Shown: positions 27,264-36,767 of the stretch, in pieces
How the letters are laid out: each line of letters begins with the position of its first letter
Numbering within the stretch: position 1 is the first letter of the stretch
Source: Bacteroidota bacterium
GTDB lineage: Bacteria; Bacteroidota; Bacteroidia; Bacteroidales; NBLH01
Direction: 5' to 3'
NCBI GenBank assembly: GCA_025361565.1
Contig: JANYKN010000042.1
Location: forward strand, 111,758-175,757
Length of the DNA: 64,000 nt
Notes under the pieces: model-generated
The model's database searches: none
What the model was told of the DNA's origin: nothing
Seen by the model: the letters and a program-made list of their open reading frames with translations, nothing else
Translations under genes and position numbers: made by a program

Positions 27264-28355
27264 CTAATCACCAATTTCACCTTCAATTATTCTGTTGAGA
27301 TGACAGAATAACATTTCCCCTGTTTTTTCATCCCTCAAATGCAAGCCATTTCCTTCGCAGTATTTAAAGAAATTGCAATCTGCGCACTTACCGTTTTTCA
27401 TCCAATCCCTATTCCGGAATTTTTGATAGTGATTTTCCCAAATATCCTTAAAATTATCTTTGTAAATATTTCCCTGGATAAAATTATCACGCAGACTGGG
27501 ACAAGCGGATATAGAGCCATCTGCAAGAATAGACGCAATGCTGATTCCTGCCCGGCAAAAGAATAAATTGTCCCTTACTTCACCTTCGTAATTTCCTAGA
27601 AAGCCTTCGCATCCATAGTTTAATTTGATTTTACCTTCAATGCGTACTTTTGCGATAAAATCAAATAATCGTTTGAATTGAACCGGTAATAATTGAAGCT
27701 CCTCATGTTCTTTGGCTCTTCCAATTGGGAATATTGTAAAAATGCGCCATTCTTTAACTTTGTTTTCAATCAATAAATCAAGGATTTGAGGTAATTCTGC
27801 AAAGTTTTTCCGATTCACACAAGTTACCGCATCAAACCTGAAATCTTTTATTGACGAAAGTAATTGTATAGCACCCAAAGCTTTGTCAAAACTTTCATTG
27901 TTATTTCTAAGCCAATTATGCGAATTCTTTAAACCATCCAAACTGATGGTGACCACCCTAAGACCCGAATTGAGCAGTGATTGCAATCTTTCAGGTGTCA
28001 ATTTCATTCCATTACTAACCAATCCCCAAGGAAAACCACGTTCATAAAGCATTTTTCCGCAAATTTCGAGATCTTTTCTTATTAAAGGCTCTCCTCCGGT
28101 AAAAACAATGATGGTTTTATTTGGATTTACAATTTCTCTTATGGAATCTATTGCATCGATAAAATCTTTTATTGGCATTTCCTTCGATGCGGAATCTTTT
28201 TTACAATCGCTCCCGCAGTGGATGCAATTCAAATTGCATTTTAGGGTGCATTCCCAAAATATATAGTCTAATTGATGGATTTTTTTTGAGTTGGATCTGA
28301 ATTTGCGGAACAGTTCAAGTGCAAGTTTTTTTTTAATTGAAAGTTTTGAAACCAT
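27264..28355 (-). CDS. Radical SAM/SPASM enzyme of the rSAM/lipoprotein system
   Basis: 363 residues. The radical SAM cluster motif is CNLNCIHC (Cys40, Cys44, Cys47), flanked by extra cysteines in WECTLKC and GSDCKK. GGEPL and the TIM-barrel blocks follow. The C-terminal SPASM domain has CRAGISIASILADGSISACPS and CADCNFFKYCEG, ligands for auxiliary clusters. SPASM enzymes usually modify peptides or proteins. Its ATG overlaps the stop of the upstream lipoprotein gene by one base (TAATG). The arrangement matches the Bacteroidota pair that I recall as TIGR04133 (enzyme)/TIGR04134 (lipoprotein), whose chemistry is undetermined. Confidence 0.88.
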   Translation of the reverse strand: MVSKLSIKKKLALELFRKFRSNSKKIHQLDYIFWECTLKCNLNCIHCGSDCKKDSASKEMPIKDFIDAIDSIREIVNPNKTIIVFTGGEPLIRKDLEICGKMLYERGFPWGLVSNGMKLTPERLQSLLNSGLRVVTISLDGLKNSHNWLRNNNESFDKALGAIQLLSSIKDFRFDAVTCVNRKNFAELPQILDLLIENKVKEWRIFTIFPIGRAKEHEELQLLPVQFKRLFDFIAKVRIEGKIKLNYGCEGFLGNYEGEVRDNLFFCRAGISIASILADGSISACPSLRDNFIQGNIYKDNFKDIWENHYQKFRNRDWMKNGKCADCNFFKYCEGNGLHLRDEKTGEMLFCHLNRIIEGEIGD

Positions 28356-28795
28356 TATTTTAAAGGTTTAAGCTTTACATTAAACTCTTTTTCGGTTTCA
28401 CCTTTGTTCCAATTGCCTGTACCACCTGTAAATTGTGGGTCTGTAAATTCAACAACCGTATCGAGTTGCTGAAATTCACCATTTAGCGTGCTATCAATAT
28501 CCTTAAATTGAATAGAAAATGTTTGATTGGTTGGAAAATTAATGGTTTCGACCAGATAATTTCCCTGGTTATCAGTAAATGCAGTGTCGTAATCCAAAAC
28601 TACCTTGATGTTGGGAATAGCAATACTCTGCTCAGTTGTAACCTTTCCCAGAACTTTGAATGTGGCATTTGGTGTTCCATATTCAGCAGGAGTTCCGTAC
28701 ATGGCACATCCATTTGAACAGGCAATACTTACGCCAAGTAAAGCCAAAAGATACGAAATCAATTTGTTGTAAGCTTTTAAATATCTTGTTTTCAT
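28355..28795 (-). CDS. Putative lipoprotein partner of the radical SAM enzyme
   Basis: 146 residues. A lipoprotein-type signal ends GVSIAC (Cys26), followed by NGC and the motif MYGTPAEYGTPNATF, which is the hallmark of the rSAM-associated lipoprotein family as I remember it. The rest is a single Ig/CNA-B-like beta domain (FKVLGKVT ... AIPNIKVVLDY ... TDNQGNYLV), a carboxypeptidase-regulatory-like fold. Predicted to sit on the envelope as a lipid-anchored protein. Translationally coupled to the enzyme, which suggests it is the substrate. Which residue is modified is unknown; the Cys/Tyr-rich segment behind the lipobox is my guess. Confidence 0.85.
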   Translation of the reverse strand: MKTRYLKAYNKLISYLLALLGVSIACSNGCAMYGTPAEYGTPNATFKVLGKVTTEQSIAIPNIKVVLDYDTAFTDNQGNYLVETINFPTNQTFSIQFKDIDSTLNGEFQQLDTVVEFTDPQFTGGTGNWNKGETEKEFNVKLKPLK

Positions 28796-28940
28796 GATCT
28801 TTTGTTTTTGAAATTCCTACTGTTGAAATGACTTAAAATGAAATGAAATTTTATAATATAAAGATACGATTTTTTTCAAATCAATTTTATCAGAAGCATA
28901 AACTTGTATATCCAATGTCTGAATTTTCCGTATTTTATAG

Positions 28941-28947
28941 TATCTTG
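28941..28947 (+). promoter_or_regulatory. Possible -7 box for phosphofructokinase gene
   Basis: TATCTTG followed by C resembles the -7 consensus (one T short) and lies 46 bases before the ATG at 28994. No clear -33 element. Weak. Confidence 0.3.
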
Positions 28948-28993
28948 CCCTGAAATATTCTACAATTTTTGCTACGTAAAATAGTGATATACA

Positions 28994-30319
28994 ATGACAC
29001 ACGAAGATTTTCAAGTTAAAACACTCGGAGAACCTAAAGTAAAATCTCCTCTTTTGCAAACTGGCCGTTCACATAGTCAGCAATACAAGTTTATTTCAGA
29101 TAAAGATAGGGTATTGTACAATACTTCGCTTGAGGGTTTTAAGGAAAGTGTTGAAAAAGGGATTGTTCCCATTTCATTCGAAAAGGCTGGCCCCAGGGAA
29201 CTTCTTTATTTTGAGCCAGCAAAAACAAAAGTGGGCATTGTTACCTGTGGTGGTTTGTGCCCCGGTTTGAATAATGTTATACGGAGCATTGTAAATCAGC
29301 TTTATTACCGATATGGTATAAGCAGGGTTTTGGGTTTCAAATATGGATTTGAAGGATTTATTCCAAAGTACAGCCACGAAGTTGTTGAATTGAATCCGCA
29401 AATGGTCGATTCAATTCATCTCACTGGTGGTACATTTTTGGGTTCCTCGCGTGGAAGTCAGGATGTGCCGCAGATTGTGGATACACTGGAAATTATGAAT
29501 GTCAATATTCTATTTTGTATTGGAGGCGATGGAACACTGCGTGGTGCACATGCCATTCATGAAGAAATAGAAAAGCGAAAACTTAAAATTTCAATTGCAG
29601 GAATCCCTAAAACCATTGATAATGATATTGATTTAATTGAAAAGTCATTTGGGTTTGAAACTGCATTTACCATAGCAAATGATATTATTAGATATGCCCA
29701 CAACGAAGCACAGGGAGCCTACAATGGGATTTCTGTACTAAAATTAATGGGACGCGATTCTGGATTTATTGCTGCAAATGCTGCTTTGGCAATCCAGGAA
29801 GTAAATTTTGTATTAATTCCTGAAATAAAGTTCGATTTGGATGGACCTCATGGTTTTCTTAAAGCATTGCGTAAAAGACTTGAAAGTCGGCATCATGCGT
29901 TAGTTGTGGTTGCCGAAGGGGCAGGGCAGTACTTTTTTGAAGACGAGCCCAAAAAACTGGATGCTTCGGGAAACATTCAAAATAAAGACATCGGGCTTTA
30001 TTTAAAAGAGAAGATTAAAGAAGAATTTGGTTCAAAGGAGTTCCCTTTTACCTTAAAATATATCGATCCAAGCTATATAATCAGAAGTGCTCCGGCCAAT
30101 GCCAATGACAGTAAGTTTTGCAGTTTGTTGGCTCAAAATGCAGTACATGCAGCCCTTGCCGGAAAAACCGATTTTGTGGTTGGTAACTGGAACGATCAGT
30201 TTACATTGCTCCCAATTCCAATAACAACCGCTAAACGTAAAAAGATAGATGTAGAAGGTGAATTGTGGTGGAATATACTGGAAGCGACCGGGCAACCTGC
30301 AAGCATGATGAATCCTTAG
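28994..30319 (+). CDS. pfkA: ATP-dependent 6-phosphofructokinase
   Basis: Phosphorylates fructose 6-phosphate in glycolysis. 441 residues, of the longer group with an N-terminal extension of about 75 residues. The catalytic core shows GIVTCGGLCPG, GFKYGFEG, GGDGT at 177-181, PKTIDND at 205-211 and a C-terminal MGRDSGF block. GGDGT (rather than GGDDS) points to ATP as donor, although the Lys in PKTIDND is shared with PPi enzymes, so the donor is inferred. It stands alone. The start ATG is the first in frame. Confidence 0.88.
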   Translation: MTHEDFQVKTLGEPKVKSPLLQTGRSHSQQYKFISDKDRVLYNTSLEGFKESVEKGIVPISFEKAGPRELLYFEPAKTKVGIVTCGGLCPGLNNVIRSIVNQLYYRYGISRVLGFKYGFEGFIPKYSHEVVELNPQMVDSIHLTGGTFLGSSRGSQDVPQIVDTLEIMNVNILFCIGGDGTLRGAHAIHEEIEKRKLKISIAGIPKTIDNDIDLIEKSFGFETAFTIANDIIRYAHNEAQGAYNGISVLKLMGRDSGFIAANAALAIQEVNFVLIPEIKFDLDGPHGFLKALRKRLESRHHALVVVAEGAGQYFFEDEPKKLDASGNIQNKDIGLYLKEKIKEEFGSKEFPFTLKYIDPSYIIRSAPANANDSKFCSLLAQNAVHAALAGKTDFVVGNWNDQFTLLPIPITTAKRKKIDVEGELWWNILEATGQPASMMNP

Positions 30320-30579
30320 CTTGAGATAAAAGATAAAAGTTGAAAGACAAAAGGAAAGAACTATTGTAATGTTTGTTTTTGAAAAAGGAGAAATGCATGC
30401 ATTTGGCTATTTGAATATTTGTGTAGTGAAATGTTGGCAACAATTTTTTAAATTTATGGATAAGAAGGACAAGAACAAAATTCAACATTCAGTTCATGTT
30501 CGCCTAATCTTTTGAGATTCATATTACTTCAATTCACGTTTATTCTTATGAATACAATTGCTCTAATCCTGCCTGCAAA

Positions 30580-30613
30580 TTTGTTTTGTAATTCCAATTA
30601 AAATTTAACTTTG
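30580..30613 (+). promoter_or_regulatory. Promoter abutting the flippase start codon
   Basis: TAACTTTG (30606-30613) matches TAnnTTTG exactly. TTTG occurs at 30580-30583 and 30585-30588, giving spacings of 22 or 17. The -7 box ends only 4 bases before the ATG at 30618, so the transcript would begin at or next to the start codon. Confidence 0.5.
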
Positions 30614-30617
30614 CAGC

Positions 30618-32120
30618 ATGGCTGATATTAAACGTCTTGCAGGACAAACTGCTATTTATGGAATCCCAAGCATTCTTGGGCGTATACTTGGTTATCTCCT
30701 CGTTCCATTTTACACACGAGTTTTCCACCCAGGAGAATATGGTGTTGTAAATGTTTTCTATTCATACGCTTCATTGCTTAAAGTAATATTAACTTATGGA
30801 ATGGAAACTGCATTTTTCCGTTTCACAGAGCATGAACAGGATAAGGAGAAGGTTTATAGCGCCGGAATGATCTCCTTGCTTATCACATCCATGGTATTTT
30901 TGGTTTTTGTTATGTTTTTTGCAGGTTCAATTGCACAATGGATAGATTATTCCGATCATGAGAATTATATCATATGGTTTGGTTGGATACTGGTGCTTGA
31001 CGCTATCGCTGCCATTCCATTTGCCAGGTTGCGGGCTCAAAACAAGGCAAAACGGTTTGCCACCATCAACATGATTAATATTGGTATTAATATCGGCCTC
31101 AATTTGTTTTTTATCATTCTTTGCCCAATAATCCTGACATACGGTAAGGATGGAATTCTGGCAAATGCAATATCATTAATTTACCGCAGCGATTGGGGAA
31201 TTGAGTATATTTTCATATCAAATCTTATTGCAAGTATAGTAACGATATTGTTATTGCTTCCAGAGATGATTGTGATAAAATGGAAAATTGATCCGGATTT
31301 GTGGAAAAAAATGTTTTTTTATGCCTTTCCATTGCTTTTTGCAGGAATGGCAGGTATTGTAAACGAAACTTTCGACAGGCTTTTGCTTCGCTATCTTTTA
31401 CCGGTATCAAAAGACGTGGCCACTTACCAGGTTGGGATTTATGCAGCTTGCTATAAGATTTCCATCTTGATGACCATTTTTATTCAGGCATACAAATATG
31501 CTGCGGAACCATTCTTTTTTGCCAAGGCAAAAGATAAGGATGCAAAAGTGGTATATGCACATATTATGAACTATTTCATGATTGTTGTTTCTATGATTTT
31601 TTTGGTGACAATGGTTTATCTAGATGATTTTATAATGCCAATACTTGTTGGAAAGGATTATTGGGAAGGAAGAGGCGTAATACCTGTGCTAATGCTTGCA
31701 AACCTGTTTTTAGGAGTTTATTACAATCTTTCAATATGGTATAAACTTACCGGTAAAACCCATTGGGGGGCATGGCTCTCTGCGATAGGAGCCATTATTA
31801 CATTTGCGTTGAATTTCTGGTGGATTCCGCTTTCACCGGATCATTTTATACATGGCTATTATGGTTCGGCATGGGCCACCTTTATTTGCTATGCGGTTAT
31901 GATGATTCTATCTTACCTGATTGGACAGCGATATTTTCCTGTAGGATACAACCTGAAGAAATTTTCGGGTTATCTTGGATTATCAGTATTCCTTTATGTA
32001 ATCAGTACCTTAATAACACTGGATTCCGCTTTTAGCAGGATAGCATTTCATACCAGCCTGCTTTTAATCTTTGTGCTAGTTGTATATTTGGTTGAGAAGC
32101 CAAAGTTGTTTAAAAGATAG
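30618..32120 (+). CDS. Polysaccharide/lipid-linked oligosaccharide flippase (Wzx/MATE-like)
   Basis: 500 residues with about 12-14 membrane segments. The N-terminus KRLAGQTAIYGIPSILGRILGYLLVPFYTRVF is typical of the polysaccharide-biosynthesis flippase family in Bacteroidota. The C-terminal half keeps the paired-helix pattern (YFMIVVSMIFLVTMVYLDDFI, GVIPVLMLANLFLGVYYN). It should move a lipid-linked sugar across the inner membrane. No glycosyltransferase genes flank it, so the substrate is unknown. The start is fixed by family similarity, which makes a leaderless mRNA likely. Confidence 0.87.
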   Translation: MADIKRLAGQTAIYGIPSILGRILGYLLVPFYTRVFHPGEYGVVNVFYSYASLLKVILTYGMETAFFRFTEHEQDKEKVYSAGMISLLITSMVFLVFVMFFAGSIAQWIDYSDHENYIIWFGWILVLDAIAAIPFARLRAQNKAKRFATINMINIGINIGLNLFFIILCPIILTYGKDGILANAISLIYRSDWGIEYIFISNLIASIVTILLLLPEMIVIKWKIDPDLWKKMFFYAFPLLFAGMAGIVNETFDRLLLRYLLPVSKDVATYQVGIYAACYKISILMTIFIQAYKYAAEPFFFAKAKDKDAKVVYAHIMNYFMIVVSMIFLVTMVYLDDFIMPILVGKDYWEGRGVIPVLMLANLFLGVYYNLSIWYKLTGKTHWGAWLSAIGAIITFALNFWWIPLSPDHFIHGYYGSAWATFICYAVMMILSYLIGQRYFPVGYNLKKFSGYLGLSVFLYVISTLITLDSAFSRIAFHTSLLLIFVLVVYLVEKPKLFKR

Positions 32121-32138
32121 AAATTAAACAATTTGCTA

Positions 32139-32364
32139 GCTTGCCCAACGCGGAATTGGTCGAATCAACTTTCAGGCGACCTTGCCCAGCGACGAATTGG
32201 TTGAAATGGATTCCGGGGAAGCTTGCCCAACGACGAATTGGAAGAATCAGTTACCAAGTGAGCTTGCCCAATAAAGAATTGGATGAATCAACTTTCCGGC
32301 AACCTTACCCAACAAAGGATTGGTTGAAATGGATTCCGAGCTAGCTTGCCCAATGAAGAATTGA
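32139..32364. repeat. 41-bp tandem minisatellite, 5.5 copies
   Basis: Units of 41 bases start at 32139, 32180, 32221, 32262 and 32303, with a partial unit at 32344. Core: GCTTGCCCAACGACGAATTGG. Units 1 and 4, and units 2 and 5, resemble each other most, so there is a higher-order period of 123 bases. The period is not a multiple of 3. A 67-codon open frame through it reads a 41-residue repeat and is likely fortuitous. Confidence 0.85.
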
Positions 32365-32425
32365 ATATTATAAATAGTTGTATTGTTTATTTTTCAGGGA
32401 AGGAATATCCAAATATATAATATTT

Positions 32426-32542
32426 TTAAGAATTTGGCTTGTTGACACCTAAGTTTTCACGAACATGCAATTCTGGATGTTCAATCATTTTTGCTATAAA
32501 ATTTGCCTGACTTTTTGCGAAATAACCTTGATACGAATCCAA
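32426..32542 (-). pseudogene. Possible C-terminal gene remnant
   Basis: On the minus strand an open frame reads LDSYQGYFAKSQANF, IAKMIEHPELHVRENLG, then VNKPNS and stop. It is protein-like in composition but has no start, and its upstream end runs into the palindrome at 32543-32622. I do not recognise it. It may be the tail of a gene disrupted by that palindrome, or chance. Confidence 0.25.
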
Positions 32543-32622
32543 AGTCGTGGCACGAATATATTTACAGATACAATATTGATGTGCTGATCAATACATCTGT
32601 TCTAGTGAACCGTGCCACGACT
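32543..32622. repeat. 80-base palindromic element with three-part stem
   Basis: AGTCGTGGCACG (32543-32554) pairs with CGTGCCACGACT (32611-32622), 12 of 12. Inside, ACAGAT (32564) pairs with ATCTGT (32595) and TATTGAT (32574) with ATCAATA (32587), closing on a 6-base loop. It lies 17 bases downstream of the alcohol dehydrogenase stop. It could be a palindromic mobile element or a 3' RNA structure. There is no clear U-run. Confidence 0.65.
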
Positions 32623-32638
32623 ATATTCCTAATTATAA

Positions 32639-33697
32639 TTATTTTTTTAGCGAAGCCATGTCGATTACAAAACGATAGCGGACATCGCTTTTCAGCATTC
32701 TTTCGTAAGCTTCATTGATGTCCTGCATTTTGATTATTTCAATGTCCGATACGATATTGTGTTCACCGCAGAAATCAAGCATTTCCTGAGTTTCGGCAAT
32801 GCCACCGATTACAGATCCTGCCACCGATTTTCTTCCCAATATCATCGGTACGGTATTTAAAAATGGTTCAAGTCCTCCTAAATATCCTACCAAAACCAAA
32901 GTTCCGTTGACATTTAAAGTAGCAACATAGGGATTTATATCATGAACATAAGGAACGGTATCAATAATCAAATCAAATTTGCCTTTTACTGTTTTCATTT
33001 GATTATCGTCAGTAGAAATGATTACCGAATTTGCCCCAAGATCCAGACCGTCTTTCTTTTTATCCGGTGTTCTTGAAAAAAGAGTAACTTCGGCACCCAG
33101 ACCTTTTGCCAGTTTAATTGCCATATGTCCCAATCCACCCAAACCGATAACTGCAACTTTGCTGCCTTTTCCAACTTTCCAATGGCGAAGGGGCGACCAT
33201 GTGGTAATTCCTGCGCAAAGTAAAGGTGCCGCAGCTGCCAAATCGAGATTTGAAGGCACCTTTAGTACAAAATGTTCATCAACCACCACTTTTTCGGAAT
33301 ATCCACCAAAAGTATGACCTCCCAAATGCTTGTCTTTACCGTTGTAGGTGCCTACCATTCCATTCAAACAATATTGTTCCAAATCGTGTTTGCAGCTATT
33401 GCATTCGCGGCAGGAATCCACCAAACAGCCTACAGCGGCAGAATCGCCCACTTTTAGTTTGGTAACTTCACTTCCAATTTTGGTAACTTTTCCTACAATT
33501 TCATGTCCGGGAACTGCCGGATACATAGTTCCGCCCCAATCATTCCTTGCTGTGTGCAAATCGGAATGACAAACACCACAATATAAAATTTCGATTTCAA
33601 TATCTTTTGCAGTGACTTCTCTGCGCTGGATATTCATTGGTTTTAAAGAAGCATTAGCTGCTTCTGTTCCGAATGCTTTTATGTTCATTGTTTTCAA
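32639..33697 (-). CDS. Zinc-dependent NAD(P)H alcohol dehydrogenase (YahK-like)
   Basis: 352 residues, a medium-chain dehydrogenase that interconverts aldehydes and primary alcohols. The catalytic zinc site is CGVCHSD with GHE. The structural zinc site has four Cys in CRECNSCKHDLEQYC. The cofactor fold GLGGLGHMA is present. The HLGGHTFGGYSE and CAGITTWSPL blocks place it in the cinnamyl-alcohol-dehydrogenase-like YahK/AdhC group, usually NADPH-dependent. It is the last gene of the minus-strand redox series, 22 bases after the flavodoxin-like gene. Confidence 0.9.
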   Translation of the reverse strand: MKTMNIKAFGTEAANASLKPMNIQRREVTAKDIEIEILYCGVCHSDLHTARNDWGGTMYPAVPGHEIVGKVTKIGSEVTKLKVGDSAAVGCLVDSCRECNSCKHDLEQYCLNGMVGTYNGKDKHLGGHTFGGYSEKVVVDEHFVLKVPSNLDLAAAAPLLCAGITTWSPLRHWKVGKGSKVAVIGLGGLGHMAIKLAKGLGAEVTLFSRTPDKKKDGLDLGANSVIISTDDNQMKTVKGKFDLIIDTVPYVHDINPYVATLNVNGTLVLVGYLGGLEPFLNTVPMILGRKSVAGSVIGGIAETQEMLDFCGEHNIVSDIEIIKMQDINEAYERMLKSDVRYRFVIDMASLKK

Positions 33698-33719
33698 ATT
33701 TTTAGATTTTAATTATTTT

Positions 33720-34259
33720 TCAAATTGATAGTCCTGACTGGTATGCTTCTTTCATAACCGGCATATTTTTGATTTCTCCAATTTTCCAGACACCGGTTCC
33801 AAAGATAATTCCTTTTTCTTTGGGATTGTTCAGGCAGGATGTAAATCCACGAAATTCTTCTATAGTTCTTTTCATGGCAGGCTTACTGTTGTCGGCTGCG
33901 GTAACTATAAAATAAAATTCTTTGCTATTTATTTCTGTGTAACGGGCGCAGGTTCTGTCAATCAATGTTTTCATCTGACCACACATGGTATAAAAATATA
34001 CGGGTGTTGCCATTGAAATTACATCGGCAGCAATCATTTTATCAAGAATTTCAGGCATATCATCTTTCTGAGGACAAGGCTTTTGTCCATTCATGCAGGT
34101 TCCACAACCTGTGCAGTAATTGATATTCTTGTCTTTTAGAAATATTTTTTCAGTGTGATTTCCGGCATCCTTTGCCCCGTTCAGAAACTGGTCGCAAAGT
34201 AAATCGGAATTGCCTCCTCTTCTTGGGCTGGACGATAGTATTAAAACTTTTTTACTCAT
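33720..34259 (-). CDS. Flavodoxin-fold NAD(P)H-dependent FMN reductase
   Basis: 179 residues. The N-terminal phosphate-binding loop SSSPRRGGNSD binds FMN. CTGCGTC in the middle is a cysteine cluster common in this flavodoxin-like subfamily. ATPVYFYTMCGQMKTLIDR is the flavin-binding segment. It probably reduces quinones, nitro compounds or free flavin. It lies between the ABM-fold gene and the alcohol dehydrogenase, co-directional and closely spaced. Confidence 0.85.
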   Translation of the reverse strand: MSKKVLILSSSPRRGGNSDLLCDQFLNGAKDAGNHTEKIFLKDKNINYCTGCGTCMNGQKPCPQKDDMPEILDKMIAADVISMATPVYFYTMCGQMKTLIDRTCARYTEINSKEFYFIVTAADNSKPAMKRTIEEFRGFTSCLNNPKEKGIIFGTGVWKIGEIKNMPVMKEAYQSGLSI

Positions 34260-34288
34260 AAATATTTCCTTTCAAAAATTTCAAGCTT

Positions 34289-34678
34289 TTATTTTTTTGA
34301 CTTAGTCTCCATAATAACGGGAACAGCCTCAGTGAGATCAAGCGATTTAACCATTTCCTTAGTCAGACTCTTGTATTTTTTGAAATGGGGTGTTTCGCGG
34401 TGAGCCTTGTAAGCATCCTCATCAGCGTATATCTCAAAGATTGTAATCCGGGTGGGATTATCTTTATCAGATACGGCATACAAGGTTAAAACCCCGGGTT
34501 CCACTCGTACTGAAGTTTCAATTTCTTCCTTAAGCGCAGCTTTATATGTTTCAAGTTGCGCAGAATCGATTTGGAGTTTTGCCAAACGAACAACAGTGCT
34601 TTTTTTCTGTGCGGATGTATTCACGCTCAAAAGCAGCGACAGCATGCATAAATTGAGAATAAGTAAAAATTTTTTCAT
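34289..34678 (-). CDS. Exported ABM-fold (quinol monooxygenase-like) protein
   Basis: 129 residues. A signal peptide ends NTSAQ. The rest is a single antibiotic-biosynthesis-monooxygenase/YgiN-like ferredoxin fold (RLAKLQIDSAQLETYKAALKEE, EPGVLTLYAV, IFEIYADEDAYKAHRETPHFKKY). Family members act on quinols or bind haem, but many are of unknown role. Export is unusual for this family. It sits between an aldo/keto reductase and a flavodoxin-like reductase. Confidence 0.82.
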   Translation of the reverse strand: MKKFLLILNLCMLSLLLSVNTSAQKKSTVVRLAKLQIDSAQLETYKAALKEEIETSVRVEPGVLTLYAVSDKDNPTRITIFEIYADEDAYKAHRETPHFKKYKSLTKEMVKSLDLTEAVPVIMETKSKK

Positions 34679-34727
34679 CCCTTTGATAATTTAAATTTGA
34701 TTTTCTAAAGTATTCATTTGTTCCTCT

Positions 34728-35750
<1,023 letters not shown>

Positions 35751-35767
35751 TTATTAAAATTTGTGAT

Positions 35768-35846
35768 AGTCAGGGGGTGACTCCCAATTAAATGCCATCG
35801 AACTTTCTATATAAGTACCAATCTGTCAAAAAGTCACCCTCTGACT
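35768..35846. repeat. Palindromic element with 15-bp arms
   Basis: AGTCAGGGGGTGACT (35768-35782) and AGTCACCCTCTGACT (35832-35846) pair in 14 of 15 positions around a 49-base interior. It lies between two minus-strand genes and may be a repeat element or a strong transcript end. Confidence 0.6.
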
Positions 35847-35875
35847 TGAGTCTTTAAAGTATTTAGAGAACAAAA

Positions 35876-36658
35876 TTATTTTTCAACATATTTTTTATTG
35901 AATGAATAGATCAAACTTAGGTTCCAAACAAAGTCTTTACTTGCCGTGATATTTGTTTGTATCACTTTATTAATGAGTGTTGATATTGAAAGTGGAATTT
36001 TTCTGTTTGCCAATGTCAATGTAGCTGTATAGTAGAATCCATCCTGTTTATCAAGTTTTAAATAATATACCTGAGGAACAAATTTCATATAAAACTGAGA
36101 TGGAAGCCTGATATTGGAAAAATTGGCATTCAAAGTAAGAAAATGAGTATTTCTGGTTGTTCCCTTATCAAGACCTCTTGAATACAGATAATAAATTCCA
36201 ATACTTATATTTTTTGTGAGAAAATAATTTGGAACCAATTCTCCGGCCAAATAGCGCTTTGTTGTTAATGTTTCTGTGGTAACACCATTTGTAGTATCTG
36301 TTATCGTTTTGTAAGGAAGGCCAAGATGGGTTCCAAGATTGAAAGAAAACCTGTTTGTTTTTAGTAATTTATAGCGCCACCAAAAAAGCATAGACCAAGG
36401 TTTCCCTTCGAGCGAAAACCTGAATTGCGGCTCAAAGCTGAGCTTTCTACCCACTGCCATATCAAATATAGCAGCTGGTTTACCTAATGAAAAGGTGGGA
36501 ATGAATGATATACCATTATTTGTAATTGTTGCTGCACCTCCAAAATTATTTACAAGCTTTGTGCTATCATTATCTTGTGAAAAACCAACCCCTGTGGAAA
36601 TTAAAAGTACAAAAAGCAATAATGAGTTTCTGTAATAATTTAGTTTAATCATTATCAT
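35876..36658 (-). CDS. Secreted/outer-membrane beta-rich protein of unknown function
   Basis: 260 residues. Start at 36658, or at the second Met six bases further on. A signal peptide ends at GFSQ. Strands with aromatic girdles (ISFIPTFSLGKPAAIFDMAVG, FWWRYKLLKTNRFSFNLGTH, ISIGIYYLYSRG) indicate a beta-barrel. There is no terminal Phe (ends KKYVEK), so membership is less certain. A candidate AraC operator lies 110 bases upstream, tying it to the AraC gene next to it. Confidence 0.65.
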   Translation of the reverse strand: MIMIKLNYYRNSLLLFVLLISTGVGFSQDNDSTKLVNNFGGAATITNNGISFIPTFSLGKPAAIFDMAVGRKLSFEPQFRFSLEGKPWSMLFWWRYKLLKTNRFSFNLGTHLGLPYKTITDTTNGVTTETLTTKRYLAGELVPNYFLTKNISIGIYYLYSRGLDKGTTRNTHFLTLNANFSNIRLPSQFYMKFVPQVYYLKLDKQDGFYYTATLTLANRKIPLSISTLINKVIQTNITASKDFVWNLSLIYSFNKKYVEK

Positions 36659-36767
36659 GTATCTTAAAATTAAATAAAATATTTTAGCCTTTCTTGCGCC
36701 TGTTAAATAAACAAACTATTTTATGGCTTCAAATACAAGACAAAATTAAATGATAATATGCTTATAC

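Noticed and set aside
32141..32344. 67-codon ORF in the 41-bp minisatellite
   Set aside because: The reading frame is a by-product of a 123-base higher-order repeat, and no promoter or RBS is seen.
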